The position numbers were made by a program, and so were the translations under genes. Under the pieces are notes generated by a model. That model was not told where the DNA came from, did not search any database, and saw nothing but the letters and a program-made list of their open reading frames with translations. From Protonemura montana (lineage: Eukaryota; Arthropoda; Insecta; Plecoptera; Nemouridae), in NCBI GenBank assembly GCA_947568835.1, contig OX387607.1:8131201-8195200 (forward strand): DNA of 64,000 bases. The letters are read 5' to 3'. Below are positions 11,403 to 23,182 of this stretch, piece after piece. Each line of letters begins with the position of its first letter. Position 1 is the stretch's first letter.

Positions 11403-12643
11403 GAGGTTAATTAAGATTTATTTACAGTCACCAACACAATAAATGAATATGCTCATTTAAGATTTAACCTTTTTTGTAGAAATGTCTTTACAACATTTGC
11501 AAATGCATTTCGCTCGATCGCTTATCAATTGCATCGAATACTTTCAAGACTCTTTTACTAGAACGTGTATTTACCAAATGTATCCTAAATACATCTTTCA
11601 GTCACGGCAAATGTGAAGATCATAAAAAAACTTTTGTAAGCTACGGTCCAGTCGGCAGCAAAATAAAATCACCCACGTCCCAAGAACTAACCCCTACATT
11701 GCCCATCTCCAAAATTCTAAACATGCCGACACGGACCGCACGCAAAACTTTCCATCCTCTGATCGCTTAAGACGTGTTTAACAATCGCGGGTACACGACT
11801 TCGGTTCAACACACACCAAGGAGGCAAGCTTAAAAGGTTGACAATCTTTTCAACGGCGAAGTATCCATGGCGTGTGTGTGTACAGTTTTAATAGCGACAT
11901 TAGCAGTCGAGCAGAAAGCCGCCGAGGAAAACATTACAACAATATTCTAAGTCGAATAACGACGTCGACTAATCCAGAGGGGGGTTGTACGCGGGGCTTT
12001 TTTGCAGCGGCCTGTGGGGCGCACACCTCCGTCGAATTCAATGGGTATGGGCGTGATCGCACCAAAAGTCCTTTTGTGGACGTTTTACAACATTACATAA
12101 ATACACAGTACACTCGAAATCACAAGAATACAGTAAAAAAAAAGGAAATGCGTTTAGTGATTTTGATATGTTGGTTAGTCAAAATCCAACATCATTTCAC
12201 AAGGAAGTAAATATGAGACGGAATAGCGATTACTAATGGCTGGTTTCCAAGATAAATCGTTTCTAAATCAAAATTTGTGACGATTCTCGCTCTCCTGAAC
12301 GAATTCGCCCATTAACGTTGGGATATTGGACGAGATTTGATCAGAAAAACACTTGTTGTCTCGCTTCGGTTTACTCGCCAGTGTACGAAATTTATTTGTG
12401 GAATGGGTTTTCCTAACAAGTACATCAAGACTCTGGTGGTTAGTTAACGTAAACCCACTGAAGGTGTATTAAAATCTAAAACAAACAAAATAAATACAGC
12501 GGTCGGCCCAGGGACCTTGAGATCTGACTATCTGAGACTTGAGATCTTGAGAAGGTATGACATCCAAGACGATTCGTCTCCCCAGTACCACGGCAGTTTC
12601 CTCTAGGGCCCTGGCAGGTCGGGTAACAGACAAGATCACTCAC

Positions 12644-12813
12644 CGACAGGCGACTGAGGGTTTGCCGCCCTGGAAAAGCGCCAGGTCCCCCCAGCGTTTT
12701 GGCAGGTCCACCACCGAGACGCCGCCGACACCGAAGAGAGCGAGCTGGGTTGCCGTTTCATTCACCAGCAGGTGCTCGACTTCGAACGTCGGAGGATCGA
12801 TAGGCAACAGCAA
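12644..12813 (-). CDS. Nup88: Nup88 exon 2 (beta-propeller)
   Basis: This exon encodes 56 residues plus two bases of an Arg codon. It begins LLLPIDPPTFEVEHLLVNET, continues TQLALFGVGGVSVVDLPKRW, then GDLALFQGGKPSVACR. The order PP.FEV - NET.TQLAL.G..GV.V..LPKRWG - FQGGK..V.CR is the hallmark stretch of Nup88 across animals; human has the corresponding PPLFEI, GLMVLELPKRWG and F.GGK. The acceptor on the minus strand is TTTCTCTACCCACAG|TTG and the donor is TGTCG|GTGAGT. It enters in phase 0, matching exon 1, and leaves in phase 2. The exon is clearly more GC-rich than the surrounding intron. The next expected residues (a segment ending in a W-H/Y-P motif and LTSDN) were sought on the minus strand of 1-12643 and not found, so exon 3 is probably beyond the left edge. 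Confidence 0.95.
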
Positions 12814-13339
12814 CTGTGGGTAGAGAAATAAGTGGTGTTAGATTGGCAATCGGACTTAAATCTTATATCTCCGTGCTTGCAGCTTCTTGTAAACTCTCCT
12901 GGATCAAAAATACCCTGGAGCCTTAAAGAAAACGGCGACCCGGAACTCGAGCAATGGGTGCAGCTGGCTGGAGTTTGGTATTGAACGGTATTGCAGAGCA
13001 TGATAGTACATACTAGTACCCAATTTAGGAAACCTTTGGTTCTTGACACACCTAGTTTGCGAATATTTGAAATAAGTTGCCCTGAAATAAGTTGTCTTCA
13101 TCACATTCAAAACTCAGAAAACCCAATTCAAATGGTTTCTGTCAATAACCCCATTTCACTTTCAGAAGGTGAGTCAATTGACATCTTCTTACTAGGCTCA
13201 CTGCTGCTAGCATGAGCCGAGAGTTTGAACTTGATGATTGATGAACTTGATTGACCAATGATTTGAAGATACTGACAGGCTTTGGGGAAACTGTTAAAAC
13301 TTTCAGCTTACACCCAGAAGCTCAGTTACACCGTACTAC

Positions 13340-13500
13340 CATAGCGTAAACTGTCTTCGTAAATTTTGCCGCCAAACGACTAGGTACTTTAGCGAAAAAA
13401 AAAATGGAGTCAGCGATTACTCTTATTTGAGACGCTTTACGCTCATTTAATCTTTATTAATGCTCACCTCAACGATTGATATACATATATCGATATTTTG
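13340..13500 (-). repeat. MITE-like dispersed element, copy B
   Basis: This is the inverted counterpart of 1184-1410. It contains TTTTGCCGCCAAAC, TTTGAGACGCTTTACGCTC and ACCTCAACGATTGATATAC in the reversed order and strand. The match is patchy, so it is an old copy. It lies in Nup88 intron 1 about 0.5 kb from the exon 2 acceptor. Confidence 0.4.
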
Positions 13501-14714
13501 AATCGTAATTATTTTACTGTAGAGGCTTGTTAAAAAGGTGCTGCCGCAAGCGTCATCGGGTAGCACCTTATTTTACCACGTGCTGGTGGCTCATTTACTC
13601 AGGAGATAGTTTAAACACTGACCCTCTGACTATATCTATAAACTCAATGGTTACACTTAGAATATGCAAATTCACGCTCTTTCTCAGGACGAAATGGAGT
13701 ACAGCACCACGGTGCATTCAAATCTAACGCAAAAACCATGCACGATGGACGAAAGGTCGACCTAGAATTCGCCAAGGACGACGTCGAGAGGCAAACGTCG
13801 AGCATCTAGACAAACTCATTAGTGGTCCGCTCGAGAGGCACTCGTCAGCGGCGATCTCAAGGAGCCGAGACACCATCGTCGGTGCTCATCCAGATACCGA
13901 AAGGCTTTCTTCTATTGATTAAAAAAGTTTCGCGGGTCTCAGGATACATAACATGTTGATATGAATTCGCGGGAAAACTCCGATATATGTTTCGGGTGCC
14001 GGGAGTAGGTACCGCTATGTGCATGTCTCGAGTACGTAGGACAACGTATCACCACTGCGCCAGTAGGTATCTTATTAAAAATAGAAACGCGATATTAGCA
14101 ATAAGAACAAGTTTGGTGCACAGCGATAGGAAATTCCGTTCTGTGGACGAAAAAAAAAGTTTTATAGCTATTGGGAATCTGCGCGGAAACTAATTTGAAA
14201 GAAAATACAATATCTGGATGCGGCCCATGGGTTGTTGTTGGTAAGGTAAGGAAGCGGATCGCAGGTGGATTGGATGCTGCGGATATCGGAACTACTCGAG
14301 TGTATCCGAAACTTTGTCATAGACCAGATTTTTATTTGATTATAAGGGATGAACATTGAATAAAAGGCCAGGAGGTAAAAAAAAAATACTTTGCTTTTTG
14401 AACTACGGGAAATGAATCTCGGTGCATGATATGTTATACAGCTAAATTGAAAGTTATGAAAATTTTTCTTGAACAGAAAGACTACCAAATCACTCAACGA
14501 AACAATCACGGCACAGAACACTTCAGATTTCCCGGTAACCAAGGAATGCACAAGATTACACCATCAAAAGTAAATCCATCCAATCCAATCGTCCAATTTT
14601 CTTCCCGCGTTCGCGCGATTTCCCGGTACCCTTTTCCGGATGCCAAATGTGGTTACATAGACTTCCAAGACAAGCCGAACGCGATAGCAAATGGCAGGCA
14701 AGAAGCCGATGGTA

Positions 14715-14768
14715 GGTCGTGCGTCATCGTTTACGCACGTGCGTCATCGTTTACGCACGTGCGTGTCA
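14715..14768. repeat. 20-bp tandem duplication with palindromic E-box
   Basis: The unit GCGTCATCGTTTACGCACGT is repeated exactly at 14721-14740 and 14741-14760. The junctions create the palindrome ACGCACGTGCGT twice (14733-14744 and 14753-14764), a CACGTG E-box with flanking GCGTG cores of the type bound by bHLH-PAS proteins. Confidence 0.6.
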
Positions 14769-15310
14769 ACGGCACGCGGAACGCGTAAGCTAGCGGAAAA
14801 ATACGCACGACATTTGAATAAAGTGTGCCGCTTTTAGCGGCAGTCTCGGTGTAGCTGGAGAGTGACACGATCGCCGGTGAGGTGCTGCGCTCTTGCGGGG
14901 AAATCCGGCCGCACGCCGCCAATTGTGAGGTGGGTGCTTTACTACGCTTGATTCATGTGATTAGGACGCGGAAATAAGTAAACTACAAGCTGAAATGTCA
15001 TTTTTAATAGTATGATCTGTTTCAATCATAATTTTATCTGTGTTTTGTACCAATACACGCTCTCTTTAGTTAACTATTAGATATAGTAAACCTACGAATG
15101 ATTTAACTAGAGTTTTTCTTTAATATGTATAGTGTATATAACATTCATACTTATCATTTAATTACTTACATTTTTTATTTAATATAGAGCATATGTATAC
15201 TCTAGTATCACGAGCCAAATAACACTCAAAAATGTAAACCATTCCCCATAAAAATGGAATGAAAATTGCATTAAAAAAGCGTACAATTACCAATTTTTTG
15301 CTGAGAATGC

Positions 15311-15403
15311 TTCTCCAGAAGATGGCGAGCCGGGCCTTGCCGAAACATCGAGATTTTAGGCCCTTTTTGGGGCTGCAAACCTCCTCTATCCAGAGCAAAC
15401 CCG
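15311..15403 (+). repeat. Dispersed repeat R3, copy 1
   Basis: GCCGAAACATCGAGATTTTA, GGCCCTTTTTGGGGCTGCAA and CAGAGCAAACCCGT match 19426-19530 in the same order and strand. The style (GAAAC.TCG followed by a T-rich stretch) resembles 3' ends of non-LTR elements, but no coding part remains. Confidence 0.45.
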
Positions 15404-18400
15404 TAAAAAATGTCAAAGCATGAAATTACGGATCTGAAATCCACAACGCAACAGTATATTCTTTACCTCAACCACAAACATGTTTTGAAATTACGATTCT
15501 AAATTAAAATATCTAATTCAGAAAAATGCATTTCTCATATTTGCGTGCCGTAATGCTCGCGAGAACGACCAAGAAAGCGCACTAACTTTGTAATTAAGAA
15601 CACACTAAATTCTCATCAATTTCGAAAGTGAAGCAATAACTGTCTTGCAATCATACACCAGACCTCGCAGCTAGTACCATTACTCGATAACTTAGAATTG
15701 CACATATCTTCATCTTCAAAAATAAATTAACCAACGATAAAAAAGAAAGAGAGACGATATCTTTGCCGGAGCGCGGCTCGTTTATATTAAACCGTTTTTC
15801 GCAATTTAGAACGGTTTTGCCACCAATATCTCTGATATAAATTTTAAACTGGATATTAAAAGCAATTTTTCTCGGCAAGATTTCCATCCCCCCCTTGCCC
15901 GGTTTACCCCCGACGCGGCAAGGCGGCTAGGGATACTGCATAAAAGATAATGGGCTATTTTGATGGATTCTAATGGCCCACGTTGGTAATCAGTTCAATA
16001 ACTTATAGTACCTTTGCCGTTGCTCGTTTAAATTAAGCAATATTCGGGATTAAGAGTTGGCGGCTATGGGGGGGAGGCGGTGTTCGGTCGTTGGCGCTGG
16101 AAGCCTTACTCTGCCGGGACGATAGGGCGCCCAAGAATTGTCGCACCTATGACTGGAACCTCCATGGGCGACAAAATGAGCATGATGGTCTATGGCTGCA
16201 TGCACATGAAAGTGCGAATAAATTAAGAAATTGGGCTAATCTTTTTGTACGCCACAATTTTTTAAGTTGTTTTCAAAAATGATATAAAAGATTACACATT
16301 TGTGAATTAAAATTATGTAAACAAAATAAAATAAATACAAACAAATAGGAATAATACATATACATATATACTCGTTGGGCTTGGCATTGAAAAATTAATT
16401 GTAGGTTTGACGACATGTCGGCAAATAAATACATTTTGACTGCCTACATACGTACATACATACGCTAAATTATGTCTCCCATACCTTTGGGCTACGAGAA
16501 TTTCAATAAACATATATTTATATGAATACATACAATTTGGTATTATATGTCTTTGTATTGAATTGTAATAAAAGATGGTTATTCCATCGTGAAAATAACG
16601 AAGAGATTCTCCTGCTTTAGGAATTTAACAACTCCCTTGATGTCAGTGATATTCCTCGACAGTTAAAAAATTTTTTAATGAAGCAAAATACATATATAGC
16701 GAAAAGAATAACGTGTTAAGTCGGTATCCAACAGTACAAAAAAAAAGGTTGTAGATCTAACACCCCACCCTGTAGTAGAGTGTAATGCATAAAGAATGTA
16801 TTCTTATTTTTCCATCCACTTAATTTTTAAAAAAATGATCGCAATTTTTTAAGTTAAATGAAACGCCATAATGAGCCAGCATATCGGCTCCCCTCACTCG
16901 CTCACTCGCCCGCCCGGGCTGCCTATAAGCACCCTCACCGCAATTTCCTATAGAACATTCCTATATCTTAAGTAATATATTAGCATTTTTTTTCTTCACA
17001 GAAAACCGGTAACAAATTGAATCTAAACCCTCGACTCACACCACGCGCGATTTTATAGCCTGAAAAGAGAACCGTTTTCGAATTACGCGTTCGAAGAGGC
17101 ATGGGCTTTACCATCACCCTTACTGCAGAGTAATTTGAGAGCGATTGTACTAAAGACTGAACGCTGAAGAGACCATATGGGGGTACAGGTCAATTCAGTT
17201 TATTGGGTCTCTTTTTCCAGGAGGACGATTTTAATAAGTCTTAATTTTATTTGCAGGTGCCATCTGTCCAGAACAAAAAAAGGAGCGTGGAAGTTTTAAG
17301 AAAAAATCATTTGAAAGCGTGCAAACGTTTGCAACAAAATTTCTCAGCACTTAAAAAATTAGATTCGTGAACCTAGCCGCTCTGTATTTAGCATTAATTA
17401 AAGGATATTTCCTAATTATTATTGCGCAAATAGTGCTTATCTGAAAATTAGGGAACGCAGTTCGATTCCTAGATATTTTATCCCGACACGTTTTAAACAT
17501 TTTAAACTTTTCAGACACAGATTCACAGAGATAAATAGTTGCTCTTAGTAATAAAATGACATTCCTAATTCACAAAAATGCACTATTTCAATGATAAGGC
17601 TATGCATTTGTCTATCAGTATTTCGTGCAAGAACCAGGTTAAGCAGGTATCATGCTTCCCCAAATTCAAAAAAATGTTTGTGATTAATCACAAAGTACAG
17701 ACGCTCCTGTCCGAGACCTGATAATGGTGATTGCATATTTATACGATCGAATATAGAGCACCTGCATTGTAAGACCAAGTAAAATTCATTGCAGACATGC
17801 AATTCAAGACATACACGTCTGCACGATGACTTGGAACTGCCCCTAACCTGACCTAATTGAAACTGATTGATCGAGCACGTTACTATAAAAAACTGAAATA
17901 AGGAACTGTGCAAACCAAAAAGTAATACTTTTTCAAAAAGAAATCTTCTTCAGACACAAAATTAGTTGTTTCTAGTAAAAATATAATAGAAAAACACCGA
18001 AATAAAGAATCGAAGCGGTGTTTTAGGAGAATATTTATTTTACTTTTACCCTCTTTTAGAAAGCCACATGCTACAAATATATTTTCAAGTACAAATAAGT
18101 TTTAAGACTATTAATAAAACTTTGCTTTAAAGAAAAAAATATCCACATGCTATCAAAAGTCGAATCTTCCTGCTAAATCCTCTTGACCAGTTGTGTGTTT
18201 GCCGAGATTTTATCACCTGTGGTAAATGAATTGAATGTAATGTCATATATCAACCAAATGAAAACCTTACCCAACTCACCACAAATACAGCGCAGCTACA
18301 GTTCAAAACAATCCTTTAAAACAAAAAAAAAACAAAAAAAAACTCCATAAAAAACCAGGAAATATTCTCGCAGCCTTCGCTTCTGCATTTTCAACCCCAT

Positions 18401-19425
18401 CATTACAACTCGCTCCACCCCACCTCCTTCGCCGCGAACTCTCATTTCCCCTTCCCCCCGCCATTATCCATCTATTCTTATTATAATGTATCCTTTATTT
18501 CAATTTCTCGCAAATCCCATTATCCTGCTCGGCGCAGTGCTGCAGCGATGAAAAGCAGTCATCTTCATAAATAATCCATAGCGTGCGGAAAAAAGGTCTT
18601 TGATCTTATAGAGTCAATCAGCCTGTCCTATAAGATGCTAAACAAATATCGCCTTCTTTTTGGTACCACAAGCTTCTTAAGGCGGGTTAAGAGTGTTCAT
18701 ATTTAAAACAGCAGGGTTTTATAGGTAAGTATCACATTTTCCAAGAGAAACTGTTGTAGAATCTTGGGAATATGAAATTGAAATCAATATCTTTGCATCT
18801 AAGTTCACCTTTTAATAGGTAATAACAGCAGGTGACTCGATGGCGATCTTGTAACGTTCAGACTCTATAGACAACTCTCAAATTATAGCATAACTTATGC
18901 ATATGAACATTTTAATTTAAATTTACAAAAAAAAAAAAAAAAATCGATCCAAAATATCAAGAAATCCAGACCACATGAAAAATTTACGGCCAAACGCAAA
19001 AAAAAGATGCGACGTTAAACAGCTTAGCACAAAGCAAATAAATTTATACTTTTTTCTTATGTATCTTATATTTATATAGTATCTTATAAATATATATATG
19101 TGTATCTTTATAAGTCGTAGTAAATGTATCAGTGCATCATAGGTACATATAGTTGTCAGTAACCTTTATCACCGAACGAAGCCGTTCCAAAGCACGTGCA
19201 ATTTGCACCCTTACCCCAAGTAATTTCCACACATCGAACATACATGAACAGCGAAGTGTTTATACTATATTTCACCTTGAGAACTAGAGAGTGGTGTATC
19301 CGTTGAAAGAACTTCCTGCAGCAAAGCTACCGCAAAACTGGATTACAATTCTTTTGTTGTAGTACATATCGGATTTGCTCTGTTTGAAGGGACTTGTGGT
19401 CGTAAAAGAGACCGTAAAAGTCAAC

Positions 19426-19530
19426 CTATTGTCGGCGCCAACGCCGACATCATCGGGAATGAGTCGATGTTGATTTTTTAGGTCCTTTTTAGGACCGCAA
19501 GTCAGTTCTAATAGAGCAAATCCGTTACAT
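19426..19530 (+). repeat. Dispersed repeat R3, copy 2
   Basis: GAGTCGATGTTGATTTTTTA, GGTCCTTTTTAGGACCGCAA and TAGAGCAAATCCGT are shared with 15.3 kb. Just upstream is a perfect hairpin, TGTCGGCG at 19430-19437 with CGCCGACA at 19442-19449. Confidence 0.45.
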
Positions 19531-21691
19531 CCAACAACATCTAACCACGGCTCTGAACCACTTCGCCAAAACAATTATTAGAAGTATAAAAAAAAGCTTG
19601 CACCTTAAGGTAGGTACCTTCATTAAAAAATACAAACATCCTCACATTCTCAAAGCGAAATGAAGTGTATACACACGAGAAAGCGCGCAATTTGAGCAAA
19701 TTTCAGGTCGTCGTCGTCGAACACGGGGTCTATCGAAAGGGGTGGATATCGGTAGTTAGGGTGGGTGTAGAGAGCGTGGGAGGGGGGGGGGGGGAGGGGG
19801 TGGCGACACTTTAGGGGAAGGGGGGCTAGGGCGCGCCAGGCAAATGGCAAGGCAATGGTGTAGAACCAGACCCAAATGAGTGTCATTCCGTGGAAATGTC
19901 AGAACAAATTGATTTCTGACGATATCGCGCTACGTGTGGAGATGATTTAGGGTGCATTATTATCATATATCCCGTCTAATACATCGCTACACACAGCTAT
20001 GTGGAGTGGGTTATTTTTTTAATAATTTTTTTCTTCTCTCGGGTGTAAAGTTTGTGGTGGGGCAACAACAATGGGTTGGGAGACGGGGAAATATCAATTC
20101 GTTCTGCGGAGTGAAATGCATTTGATGGCTCATCAAAATGAAGTGCGATTCGTTACGTTCTCTGTCATGTCTCGTTTTATTTTTTCCTGCATGTTATCAT
20201 TTTCTGCTGGGTTGGCCGTTCTCGCACAAATTCGAATTGGCAAGTTGGTATTAAATGGAAATCGTAAAGCAAAGAATAAATTTCATTTCAAAATGTTTGT
20301 CATCAAAGATCACAGTTCTGACCCATATACATAAACTAGCGGGATTTTACATCGAATGCACAAGTTTTTTCCCCTATTTTGTTGTTAATACAGAGACAAT
20401 CAGATTATCACGAAATGTATTGGGGAAATTATTTAACAACATGTAAAAATTGCTCAGTTTTATGAGAGAATATATTTTTCTAACAGGGTCGCCACCAGTA
20501 GTTTGGGGTGACAGGCGTGCCAACTGTAACCTGTTACACTTTAAATCTACTTCCGGTGATTTCCGAAATTTGGATTCTCAAGATTTCGCCGTGCGAAGAT
20601 TTTTTTGTTTAAGAGCTATCATAAACATTTTTCTAGCATTTAAATCAATCTGTGAATTTCTTTTGCTGATAGAATAAGTATTTTGAAACACTGCGAAGTA
20701 AGTATGTACCTACCGAAATTTAATTCATGAGTTGGCAGCAATGCAAGGCGCAGTAATTTTACTGACATCTTCGCTCACGTGATTTTTATTAATGTAATAT
20801 TGCTACAACTCTTGGACAACATTTGGCGAGGTGAGCCCCCCCCCCCCCCACTACTTTAAGGAGCCCCCAGGGGTGTTGGGGGGCAAAGGTATTACAAGGA
20901 GGCAGCGTGGAACGAGCTGCCAATCTGCACCAAGACGTAGAAAGATGTTCAAGTCGGCGGAAAAAATGAGCAATTAAAAAAAAAATACGCTAACTCCCAA
21001 AATAATCACCAGAAATCGTAATTGTCATTGGTATATAGACTTGCCAGTTACAGAAAGGAGTGGAGTTTTTTTTTTCTGACGAATGAATAAACATGGCAGC
21101 GATATGTAGCTAGCATGATCAAAAATTAATTTAAATATTTGTTCCATTTCATTACTTCAAAATATTGGATCATTTTTTATCCATCCCTTTCTTTATCCAT
21201 AAATCCATATTATCCATATTATTAATATTATATATAAATACACAACAGTCTTTATTGGAGTATTATATCAATATCTCAATATCTCAGCACTTGGCTATGA
21301 TGATAAAAAAAAAAAAACGCAAAAGTAAAATCTGTGTTGAGTAAAAGGAATTCTTGCTCGATCCCATTTTATCATACAAAGCATCATTTGAAAGAATTAC
21401 TGAAGTATTCGTTAGCATGTTTGAAATTTTGTGCCATTTTTCATTTTTGTGTAACGAAGCGAGCTATGCAAGCCTGGGAAATAGAAGAAATATTGTTAAT
21501 AACATGTGATATCATAAAAACGTTTCGTGACATTTATGAGACGAAAGAAAGAAATTAAAAAATAATCAGCAACCGGTATGAAAGACGGGCGGAAGACAAT
21601 ACGTAGAGGGTACAAGTTCCGAGCAACACAGGCATATGCGCACAGTGGACTCGAAATCCATTTCACAGCATCGCAGAATTTGTAAACAGAA

Positions 21692-22340
21692 CGGTTTGGC
21701 GTGTTGGAAACACCGGTCTTCGTGTGGTCACCGAAGTTAAGCAATACTGCAATAGGTCAGGTATTAGATGGGTGACCACCAAGCGGTTTGGCGTGTTGGA
21801 AACACCGGCATTCGTGTGGTCACCGAAGTTAAGCAACACTGCGATAGGTCAGGTATTTGATGGGTGACCACCGAGCGGTTTGGCGTGTTGGAAACATCGG
21901 TCTTCGTGTGGTCACCGAAGTTAAGCAACACTGCAATAGGTCAGGTATTAGATGGGTGACCACCAAGCGGTTTGGCGTGTTGGAAACACCGGCATTCGTG
22001 TGGTCACCGAAGTTAAGCAACACTGCGATAGGTCAGGTATTAGACGGGTGAACACCAAACGGTAAGCAACACTGTATTTGATTAGCTACCTATTGGGTGG
22101 GTGACTATCATACACATGATCTGCTTCATTGAGAAGGATCCAATTTAGAATAACATTTTTACTATGCTTCTCTGCAACCTCTCAACAGTACGGATTTATG
22201 AAGTAATCCGTCCTTCGGAAGGGACAGTTTAGCCGGTGGTCCCCTTGGTGCACTTTGCCAGAAGTAGGCTATTTGCTGGTACCAGCTTTCATTTCTTCGC
22301 TTCTATGCTAGGTTAGGTTCATTATTACCCATTTACCAAT
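21692..22340 (+). mobile_element. 5S rRNA-derived SINE, copy 4, with four tandem 5S heads
   Basis: The 5S-like head CGGTTTGGCGTGTTGGAAAC is repeated with starts at 21692, 21784, 21876 and 21968, and the series ends at 22060: exactly 92 bp each time. Each unit keeps GTCACCGAAGTTAAGCAA (box A region) and TAGATGGGTGACCACC or TTGATGGGTGACCACC (box C). A fifth partial head (GGTAAGCAACACTGTATTTG) joins the usual SINE body: TCTCAACAGTACGGATTTATG, GGTCCCCTTGGTGCACTTTG and GCTAGGTTAGGTTC. It is the only 5S-SINE in plus orientation here. A decayed 5S rDNA array is the alternative, but the attached SINE body argues against it. Confidence 0.85.
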
Positions 22341-22966
22341 ATACGCTAAAACCAACCAATCAAGTTGAGGTGCAGATGTGACGGTCACCCAACCGTATAA
22401 GAAAATTACTACAAAAAAATCACAAATACTTGAATTTGAAATAACAAAATAAAAATGCAACTGAAAGAACATGTACGACTATTCTCGAAATTTGGGAGAA
22501 GAGCGAAATCTGAGTCACACATGGGACAAACAACCAGAGAGCTCATTCCTTCCAAGTAAACCACTTACACCACAACCCGTATCAATCAACGCACTCTACA
22601 CTAACTATTCCCGCTATTTTCCAGTCGAGATCGGCTGGCTTTGTGCCTTTGTTGCACGCACAGTCACGAGCTGTCAATCACCCCGCCGGGCTAGGGATGA
22701 GGGGGATGGGGGGGGGGGGGCGGCGTGTCGTCGCGGGTAATTGTTCTTGTAACCCGCCGCCAGCAGTGGCGGCGCTCCCTCCCCTTCGCTGCTCTTTTCG
22801 TCGCCGTGACGTAACATGGGTCAAAACGATTTGGTGGTAAAGAAAGCAAATTTATTTTCGTGTTTGGAAAGAATTTGTATGGAGTATTGTGACATTGTTT
22901 ACCCACTGCATTTAAGAACCACGCTCATAATTTGGCGAGCAAACGCAAAAAAAAAAAGGTGGAATA

Positions 22967-23182
22967 CCCCTGAATGCAGCCCGCAGAACAGTACACGGCA
23001 CCTCCACAGTAGTATTTCAATCACAAGTCAGTACCTTATGACGTATCCGACCGAGGGCAACAAATTTTGTTTCGAAGATTGTTTCAATAATGGTAAATCC
23101 TCAAGTCTGTGAAAATGGACGTTTATGTCACAGCCCCTGGATGCATCCCTCAGAGCAGAGTTGAAGGCACCTCCTCCACAGA
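22967..23182 (+). repeat. Dispersed repeat family R2, two copies in tandem
   Basis: Copy one (22967-23010) reads CCCCTGAATGCAGCCCGCAG, then ACGGCACCTCCACAG. Copy two (23133-23182) reads CCCCTGGATGCATCCCTCAG, then GGCACCTCCTCCACAG. They are in the same orientation, 166 bp apart. Further copies are at 28942 and 58939. No coding capacity. Confidence 0.55.

Larger units (their letters stand above)
1..12643 (-). other. Nup88: Start of Nup88 intron 2, or sequence downstream of exon 2
   Basis: The GTGAGT donor of exon 2 opens this interval, and no further Nup88 exon was recognised to its left, so at least most of it should be intron 2. I looked on the minus strand for the next family motifs (W-H/Y-P, LTSDN) and for GC-rich islands that translate like Nup88. 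The islands at 2.6, 3.9, 7.5-8.0, 8.8 and 10.9 kb do not. The remaining content is repeats listed separately. Confidence 0.5.
13501..21691. other. Nup88 intron 1, 13.5-21.7 kb: mostly AT-rich, no gene seen
   Basis: Contains the E-box tandem (14.7 kb), R3 copies (15.3, 19.4 kb), G13 (19.78 kb), C14 (20.84 kb) and A-rich runs. 16.3-18.3 kb is plain AT-rich sequence with nothing to report. Confidence 0.4.

Noticed and set aside
21692..22060. Functional 5S rRNA gene cluster
   Set aside because: The units are 92 bp, shorter than a 5S gene of about 120 bp, diverged from it, and joined to a SINE body found at seven other loci.
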